Assembly (NCBI GenBank): GCA_027391075.1 | Contig: DAHYHI010000096.1 | Coordinates: 62,001 to 126,000 of the forward strand | From: JAJZAM01 sp027391075 | GTDB taxonomy: Bacteria > Actinomycetota > Acidimicrobiia > Acidimicrobiales > Palsa-688 | Direction of reading: 5' to 3' | Length of the DNA stretch: 64,000 nucleotides | Shown: piece after piece, positions 59,410 to 64,000 of the stretch | Layout: every line of letters starts with the position of its first letter | How positions within the stretch are numbered: the first letter of the stretch is position 1 | The notes under the pieces: generated by a model | Seen by the model: only the letters and a program-made list of their open reading frames with translations | Told to the model about the DNA's origin: nothing | Databases searched by the model: none | Program-made: the position numbers and the translations under genes

Positions 59410-60158
59410 CTTCGAGGCAACCTCAAGCTGTATCCAACCCCCCTGATCGTGTGAATGAGAGGCGGTCCTTCTGCGTCTATCTTCGATCGGAGGTAGCTGA
59501 TATATGTGTCGAGGACGCTGGTGCTAGAGCTGAAGGTGTACTGCCAGACCTCTTCGAGGATCTGCTCGCGGGTGACGACCTTCCGAGCGTTCGTCATCAG
59601 CAGGTGCAGCAGCCTGAACTCGGTCGGGGTCAGCTCGATCAGCCTCCCGGATCTCCAGACGTCCCTCGTATCCTCGTCGATTTCGAGGTCGGAGAAGGCC
59701 AGCCGTCGCGGGCTATCAGAAGTGTCGCCGGAGCGGCGCAGGACCGCCCGAACCCGCTCGACGAGTTCCTCGACGCTGAAGGGCTTTGTCACGTAGTCGT
59801 CACTGCCCAGGCGCAGGCCTTCCACTTTGTCCTGGGTGCTGTCGCGCGCTGTCAAGAAGATGATCGGAACGTCTTTTGCAGGTCCTTCACTGCTTCGAAG
59901 GCGCCTTGCTACCTCGAAGCCTCCGAGATCGGGAAGCATCACGTCCAGTACGACTAGGTCGGGCACTCTATCCCTCAGGGACTCGATGGCGGATGTTCCC
60001 GAGGAGGCCTGCTCGACAGCGAATCCGTTGTAGCTGAGCGCCATAGACAGCAGTTCGGTTATGTGAGCCTCGTCGTCCACGACGAGAACCCGGGGCTTTG
60101 ACGCCGAGGTGACGGGCGCCTGTGACCCTACGTCAAGGGGGGATTGGACGCTGTCCAT
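59406..60158 (-). CDS. OmpR-family response regulator
   Basis: 250 residues. Receiver domain with VVDDEAH, phosphoacceptor Asp72 in VVLDVMLPD, TARD and KPF; winged-helix domain with LTPTEFRLLHLLMTNARKVVTREQILEEVW and DTYISYLRSKID. Close to the TrcR/TcrX type of actinobacteria. The N-terminal 20 residues are an extra head. Works with the kinase just downstream on the same transcript. Confidence 0.92.
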   Translation of the reverse strand: MDSVQSPLDVGSQAPVTSASKPRVLVVDDEAHITELLSMALSYNGFAVEQASSGTSAIESLRDRVPDLVVLDVMLPDLGGFEVARRLRSSEGPAKDVPIIFLTARDSTQDKVEGLRLGSDDYVTKPFSVEELVERVRAVLRRSGDTSDSPRRLAFSDLEIDEDTRDVWRSGRLIELTPTEFRLLHLLMTNARKVVTREQILEEVWQYTFSSSTSVLDTYISYLRSKIDAEGPPLIHTIRGVGYSLRLPRS

Positions 60159-60223
60159 ATCACCTCAGTGTCGATAGCCAACCTGGGAGAATCCTTCGAG
60201 AAAGCTTGGAAAAAGGACATAGT

Positions 60224-60478
60224 TCACCTGCCCTTGCGCCCCTTGCGCCGTTTCGGTGGGGGTGGCAGGCCAGCAAGGCCGTCTGCAGTGTTGGCCATCC
60301 TAGTGGTGGGCCCCCGAGCCCATCCGGCGTCGGATACGAGGCGTGCCTCCTCGAAAAGGCAACCATCGGGGCAGTCGAAGGGACCTTCGCTGTTGACCGA
60401 GAGGCGACATCGCTGCACCAAGTCCCCGCTCGGTGTGCTTCGACCGAGGTAGTGACGGCAGTTCTCCTTAATTGCCAC
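60224..60478 (-). CDS. Small cysteine-rich conserved-looking protein
   Basis: 84 residues. Four Cys in the first 40 residues (C7, C23, C35, C39) in the arrangement CRHY...RCRLS...CPDGCLF, followed by SDAGWARG and a basic Pro/Lys/Arg-rich tail. It resembles short actinobacterial proteins of unknown function with four cysteines, and may bind zinc or an iron-sulfur cluster (inference). The GTG start at 60478 has no ribosome site before it and may be leaderless. It fills the 343 bp between the response regulator and the Nudix gene. Confidence 0.55.
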   Translation of the reverse strand: MAIKENCRHYLGRSTPSGDLVQRCRLSVNSEGPFDCPDGCLFEEARLVSDAGWARGPTTRMANTADGLAGLPPPPKRRKGRKGR

Positions 60479-60521
60479 ACGGGTATTCTGACACGGCGCT
60501 TTGGTAGTAGCCTCACAGGCG

Positions 60522-61205
60522 ATGCCCGAGCGCCCGGTCAGCGACGTGGACTTGGTCCGCTGGAGCGAGTCTTTGGCCGGTATCGCACGGACAGGACTGG
60601 CTTTTACCGAGAGCCTCTACGAGCGTGAGCGTTTCGAGGAGGTCCTCAAGATCGCAGCCGACATACGCGTCGCCTCTGGCTCCGACGAGGGACGCTTCAA
60701 TCCCTCCGAGGTTGTAGCCGGCTGGTTGGACAGCGTCGGTACAGGCGTGGCGGGGTACGTAACACCCAAGGTAACGGTGGGGGCGCTCGTCGGCGACGAC
60801 GACGGAAAGCTCCTTTTAATCCAGCGAGCGGACTCGGGGGTCTGGTTGTACCCGACCGGTTGGGCGGACGTCGGCTATTCGCCGGCGGAAGTAGTGGTTA
60901 AAGAGGTTGAGGAAGAGTCGGGAATTCACGCTGAGCCTCTGAGGATCGTCGCGGTGTTCGACGGATTGAGACTCGGAGCTACCGGACTGCCGTTCTACTC
61001 GTTGGTGTTTCACTGCAGGGCTGTAGGTGGATCTCTCAGGCGTCACCCTCTGGAGACCACTGACGTCGGGTGGTTCTCCGAGGACGAGTTGCCTTCCCCC
61101 TTAGCGGGGGGAGGCCGCTGGGTGCGTCTGGCTTTCGACGCGATCAGAGGACTGCCCTGCGAGGTGGCTTTTGACCGGCCCCGTCCCAGCGCGTGGAGGA
61201 GTTGA
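60522..61205 (+). CDS. Nudix hydrolase with N-terminal domain
   Basis: 227 residues. The first 65 residues form the helical N-terminal domain found in YjhB-like Nudix proteins (RWSESLAGIARTGLAFTESLYERERFEEVLKIA). The Nudix box reads GYSPAEVVVKEVEEESG: the core E-x-x-E-E metal ligands remain, but the first consensus Glu is Tyr and the Arg is Lys. Hydrolyses a nucleoside diphosphate derivative; ADP-ribose or NAD-type compounds are likely. ATG 60522 is used, GTG 60501 is possible. Confidence 0.85.
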   Translation: MPERPVSDVDLVRWSESLAGIARTGLAFTESLYERERFEEVLKIAADIRVASGSDEGRFNPSEVVAGWLDSVGTGVAGYVTPKVTVGALVGDDDGKLLLIQRADSGVWLYPTGWADVGYSPAEVVVKEVEEESGIHAEPLRIVAVFDGLRLGATGLPFYSLVFHCRAVGGSLRRHPLETTDVGWFSEDELPSPLAGGGRWVRLAFDAIRGLPCEVAFDRPRPSAWRS

Positions 61206-61806
61206 ACACCTGCTCCGCCAGTCCTTCGGGGTTCGTCCGGCAGCGTCACGCCTAGGCTCTGGCGAGCTCAAGTCGGTGCTTACCGCGCTCGGGGAGGCTG
61301 GCCGTACCGCTAAGGCCCTCGACGCGGAGGTCGACGAGGCAATGAATACGCTCGTCTCACTGAGTCCGTTGTCTAGCGTGCTGGGAGTTGATTACATGGA
61401 CCGGCTGGCCCGGCCGGTGGCGAGCCTGACTCCGGTGATCGGCGTCGCCTTGGTAGGCAGGACCTACGTGGCTCATATGGCGCTAGAGCGTGATCCAGCG
61501 CGTTTTGGCGTCACCGACGTGCCGATTATCGGAGGGCTTCCGTCCCCGAGGAATGGTCGCCTACCCCAGGATTTGCTGTCAAGAGTAGTGAAGGCGAGCC
61601 GGGGTAGCGGGTTTTGGGCGCTTTGTGCTTTGGGGCATGGCGAATGGGAAGGCTTCGTCGCATGTCTGACCAAGAGGGCGCACGACCTGGCAGGGTCAGC
61701 TAGCGAATACGTGGCGACCGAAGTTGTGGACGGCGTGGCTCGCTTCGCTTGGGTTCTCCGCCAGGCTGACATTTTCTACGGTTACGAACCCGAAGTAGCC
61801 GGCTGA
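61171..61806 (+). CDS. Protein of unknown function
   Basis: 211 residues, no family recognised. Globular composition: a helical front (GELKSVLTALGEAGRTAKALDAEVDEAMNTL) and a mixed rear half with VIGVALVGRTYVAHMALE, FWALCALGHGEWEGFVACL, VATEVVDGVARFAWVLRQADIFYGYEPE. No membrane segment or signal peptide. Its proposed start overlaps the Nudix end by 35 bp, so a later start is possible. Cotranscription with the Nudix gene is likely. Confidence 0.5.
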   Translation: MTGPVPARGGVEHLLRQSFGVRPAASRLGSGELKSVLTALGEAGRTAKALDAEVDEAMNTLVSLSPLSSVLGVDYMDRLARPVASLTPVIGVALVGRTYVAHMALERDPARFGVTDVPIIGGLPSPRNGRLPQDLLSRVVKASRGSGFWALCALGHGEWEGFVACLTKRAHDLAGSASEYVATEVVDGVARFAWVLRQADIFYGYEPEVAG

Positions 61807-61899
61807 AGGACTGACGGCATCATCAGCGGACGCACCTTGGCACACCCGGCCCTGGCGAGGGATGCCGTGGTGATGCCATCCTGAGTTCGACGGCTCGGC

Positions 61900-62778
61900 T
61901 CAGTCGGTGCTTCGGTGATCTTCTAGGAACTGTTCCACCTCGGCGGCGAGGCTGTGGGAGTCCTCTAGGTGCAGGCTCTCCTCCTCAGAAACGTCGCCCC
62001 AGTCAGTGTCACCCTGATTTTCGAGGGCCGCCACGTACGCGGCTGCCTCGGCGTCGTCTGCGATGCGCTCGTCGACACGCCGCTCGTAGTCGCGGGCGGC
62101 GACCCGCAATTCGTGGGCGTCTACCGGTGCTCCGAGCAGACCACTGGAACGTTCTACCAGGGCGAGGGCAGCCTTCGGCGAGGTAAGCTGGTGCACGTAG
62201 TGGGGCACGGCAGCCCACAACGAAGCCGTGGGTATCCCGCTCCCGCTGAAAGCGGCGCTGAGGACTCCGATGATCCCGGTAGGTCCCTCGTAGCGCGGAC
62301 GGACCAAGCAGAGCCGCTCTGCAAGCTCCCGGTCGTCCGAAGCTCCCGAGACGCGCGCTGGGGCGCTATGGGCGACGTCGGCCAGCAAGGCCCCGAGGGT
62401 TACGGCCATCTCAGCCCCTAGGTGCACGGCAGCCTCCACGACTAGGGCAGCGAAGGTCTTCCAGCGAAGCTGGGGTTCGACTCCTCGGACTATTACCAGG
62501 TCGTGGTTGGAGCCTGGGATGCGAGCCCCGAGGATCTCGGTGTCGGGCCAGACAATCTCCCGGGCAGAGTTCTCTCCGACGGCCACTTCGGGCCTGGTCG
62601 AGGTGAAGTCGTAGAATTCCTCGGCGTCGATAGTCGCGACCGGCTCGGCCCGCCAGGCTCTGGCGAGGTAGGACGCGGCGAGCGAAGCCGCCTCGCCGGC
62701 GTCGTTCCATCCCTCGAAGGCGACGACGAGGATCGGCCGCCGCAGGGTCATCTCCTGTTCCCAGCGCAGTGACTGCAC
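61900..62778 (-). CDS. PAC2-family protein
   Basis: 292 residues. LRRPILVVAFEGWNDAGEAAS at the start, RGVEPQLRWKTFAALVVEAA, TLGALLADVAHSAPARVSG and the C-terminal PHYVHQLTSPKAALALVERSS are hallmarks of the PAC2 family, related to proteasome assembly chaperones and common in actinobacteria. GTG 62778 is chosen because the family usually starts about 15 residues before the RPILVVAF strand. The acidic tail is Glu/Asp-rich. Divergent from the helicase gene with 81 bp between. Confidence 0.85.
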   Translation of the reverse strand: MQSLRWEQEMTLRRPILVVAFEGWNDAGEAASLAASYLARAWRAEPVATIDAEEFYDFTSTRPEVAVGENSAREIVWPDTEILGARIPGSNHDLVIVRGVEPQLRWKTFAALVVEAAVHLGAEMAVTLGALLADVAHSAPARVSGASDDRELAERLCLVRPRYEGPTGIIGVLSAAFSGSGIPTASLWAAVPHYVHQLTSPKAALALVERSSGLLGAPVDAHELRVAARDYERRVDERIADDAEAAAYVAALENQGDTDWGDVSEEESLHLEDSHSLAAEVEQFLEDHRSTD

Positions 62779-62859
62779 CCATTGACCATACCCGCCATCG
62801 GAGCCAAATCGCGAGACCCCGTGCACCTTGGTCCCGCCTTGGCCGTAGCCTCTGGAGGC

Positions 62860-64000
62860 GTGGATTTCTCCCAGCCGACCAAGTCATGGTTCCAGGCCGC
62901 CTTCGAGGGCCCGACCGAGGCACAAACGCGCGGCTGGGAGTCGATCGCCAAAGGGGATCACACTTTGATTCTCGCCCCGACCGGCTCCGGCAAGACCCTG
63001 GCGGCTTTCCTGTGGGCGCTGGATCGGATTTTCACTACGCCGGGTGGCGCCGGTTGCCGTGTCCTTTATGTCAGTCCACTCAAAGCTCTGGCTTATGACG
63101 TGGCGCGCAACTTGCGCGCTCCGCTTGCCGGCATAACCATTCAAGCAGCCCGGGCTGGTGTCACCCTTCCCGAGGTTCGGGTCGGGATCCGCAGCGGGGA
63201 TACCAGCCCGCAGGAGCGTCGCGAGATGGCGCGACGACCGCCGGACATTCTTATCACGACTCCTGAGTCGCTCTATCTGCTGCTCACCTCGTCCGCTAGG
63301 CACATTCTAAAAAGCGTGCAGCACGTGATAGTCGACGAGATTCACGCGGTCGCCGGCACGAAGCGTGGCGTGCACCTCGCCTTGTCGCTGGAGCGGTTGG
63401 AGGACCTAGCCGACCAGCCTCCTCAGCGAATCGGGCTTTCGGCGACCCAGAGGCCCCTGGACGAGCTCGCCCGATTCTTGGGCGGTCACGTGAGCGGCGC
63501 TCCAAGGCCTGTGAGCGTAGTTGACGCCGGGGTTCGCAAGGCCATGGAGCTTAAGATCGTCGTGCCAGTTGACGACATGGGGGACCTGGCCCGACCTGCC
63601 GGAGATCGCCTCGGTGGGCCTGCCATCACTACGGGCGAGCCCGACTCACAAAGTTCCCCAACACCGGCTGTCGGATCTATCTGGCCCGCCGTGTACCCTG
63701 AGCTGCTCAACTTGATCCGCCAGCATCGTTCCACCCTGGTGTTCGTCAACTCGCGGCGCCTCGCCGAACGTTTGGCGGCGCGCCTGAACGAGATGGCCAG
63801 CGAGGACATGACGTGGACAACCAGCGCGTCAACTTTCATGGGTCAGGGAGCACCCAGCGACCTGGTGCGGGCCCATCACGGTTCGATAGCTCGCGAGCAG
63901 CGACTCGAGATCGAAAACGCCCTAAAGGCTGGAACCCTACCGGCTCTGGTAGCCACCTCGAGCCTGGAGCTCGGAATCGACATGGGATCTGTCGACCTGG
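62860..64000 (+). CDS. lhr: Lhr-type ATP-dependent helicase (partial, runs off the window)
   Basis: 380 residues visible, no stop before the window end. Superfamily 2 helicase motifs: Q-like FEGPTEAQTRGW, I APTGSGKT, Ia YVSPLKALAYD, Ib TTPESLYLLL, II VDEIHAV followed by KRGVHLALSLERLE (Lhr hallmark), III LSATQRP, IV TLVFVNSRRLAERLAARL, and the start of V (ATSSLELGIDMG). Lhr proteins take part in DNA repair. GTG 62860 has GGAGG four bases upstream. Identification of the Lhr group is strong; full length is unknown. Confidence 0.9.
   Translation, partial: MDFSQPTKSWFQAAFEGPTEAQTRGWESIAKGDHTLILAPTGSGKTLAAFLWALDRIFTTPGGAGCRVLYVSPLKALAYDVARNLRAPLAGITIQAARAGVTLPEVRVGIRSGDTSPQERREMARRPPDILITTPESLYLLLTSSARHILKSVQHVIVDEIHAVAGTKRGVHLALSLERLEDLADQPPQRIGLSATQRPLDELARFLGGHVSGAPRPVSVVDAGVRKAMELKIVVPVDDMGDLARPAGDRLGGPAITTGEPDSQSSPTPAVGSIWPAVYPELLNLIRQHRSTLVFVNSRRLAERLAARLNEMASEDMTWTTSASTFMGQGAPSDLVRAHHGSIAREQRLEIENALKAGTLPALVATSSLELGIDMGSVDL

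Overview
The window is high-GC bacterial DNA, densely coded on both strands, and is most likely from an actinobacterium. The strongest evidence is an S-(hydroxymethyl)mycothiol dehydrogenase (mscR), since mycothiol is an actinobacterial thiol. Supporting evidence is an actinobacterial-type DapD, a ClpS-DUF2017 pair, a PAC2 protein, a multi-client MsiK/UgpC-type sugar ATPase and many GTG/TTG starts with 4-bp start/stop overlaps. A deep lineage such as Acidimicrobiia is my guess and is not shown by the sequence.

Layout. 1-2267: end of topA, then tmk and holB. 2471-3562: a stand-alone sugar-ABC ATPase (msiK/ugpC type). 3631-12340 (minus): a tightly coupled alpha-galactoside operon running from a near-consensus promoter at 12433-12461: binding protein, two permeases, DeoR regulator, galT, galK, GH36 alpha-galactosidase, ending at a hairpin shared with msiK. 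12705-26197: mixed metabolic genes (dapD, ferritin-like protein, MFS exporter, LapA-like protein, GH1 glycosidase, SH3-type lipoprotein, ogt, PaiB-like protein, flavin reductase, class II aldolase, CMD-like protein, MarR, mscR, flippase-like protein, FAH-family hydrolase).

26262-31424 is a small degraded genomic island lying against the 3' end of tRNA-Glu. It is bounded by a 27-bp direct repeat (one mismatch) that includes the tRNA 3' end. It carries a HigB toxin with a HigA-ImmA/IrrE fusion, a dead transposase with two in-frame amber codons, an IS1634-type remnant fused to a tyrosine-integrase remnant, and an AbiEii-like nucleotidyltransferase with a small unknown partner gene.

31547-49981: amidase, an S51-like/CysS-tail fusion, alpha/beta hydrolase, DUF2017-clpS-ctaA facing ctaB, two divergent ABC-2 exporters, phosphatase, rhomboid protease, FAD oxidoreductase, two Gfo/Idh/MocA proteins (one with a ThuA-like front half), a drug exporter and its TetR. 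50015-54482: tRNA-Lys and a ugpB-ugpA-ugpE-ugpQ operon behind PHO-box-like 11-bp repeats. 54472-64000: DyP peroxidase, DksA/TraR zinc finger, AlaX, larE with a NIL-domain gene, a two-component system, a small Cys-rich protein, Nudix, an unknown protein, PAC2, and the start of an Lhr-type helicase that runs off the window.

Neither ABC sugar importer here has its own ATPase. The lone ATPase at 2471-3562 is the obvious candidate to energise both, as MsiK does in Streptomyces.
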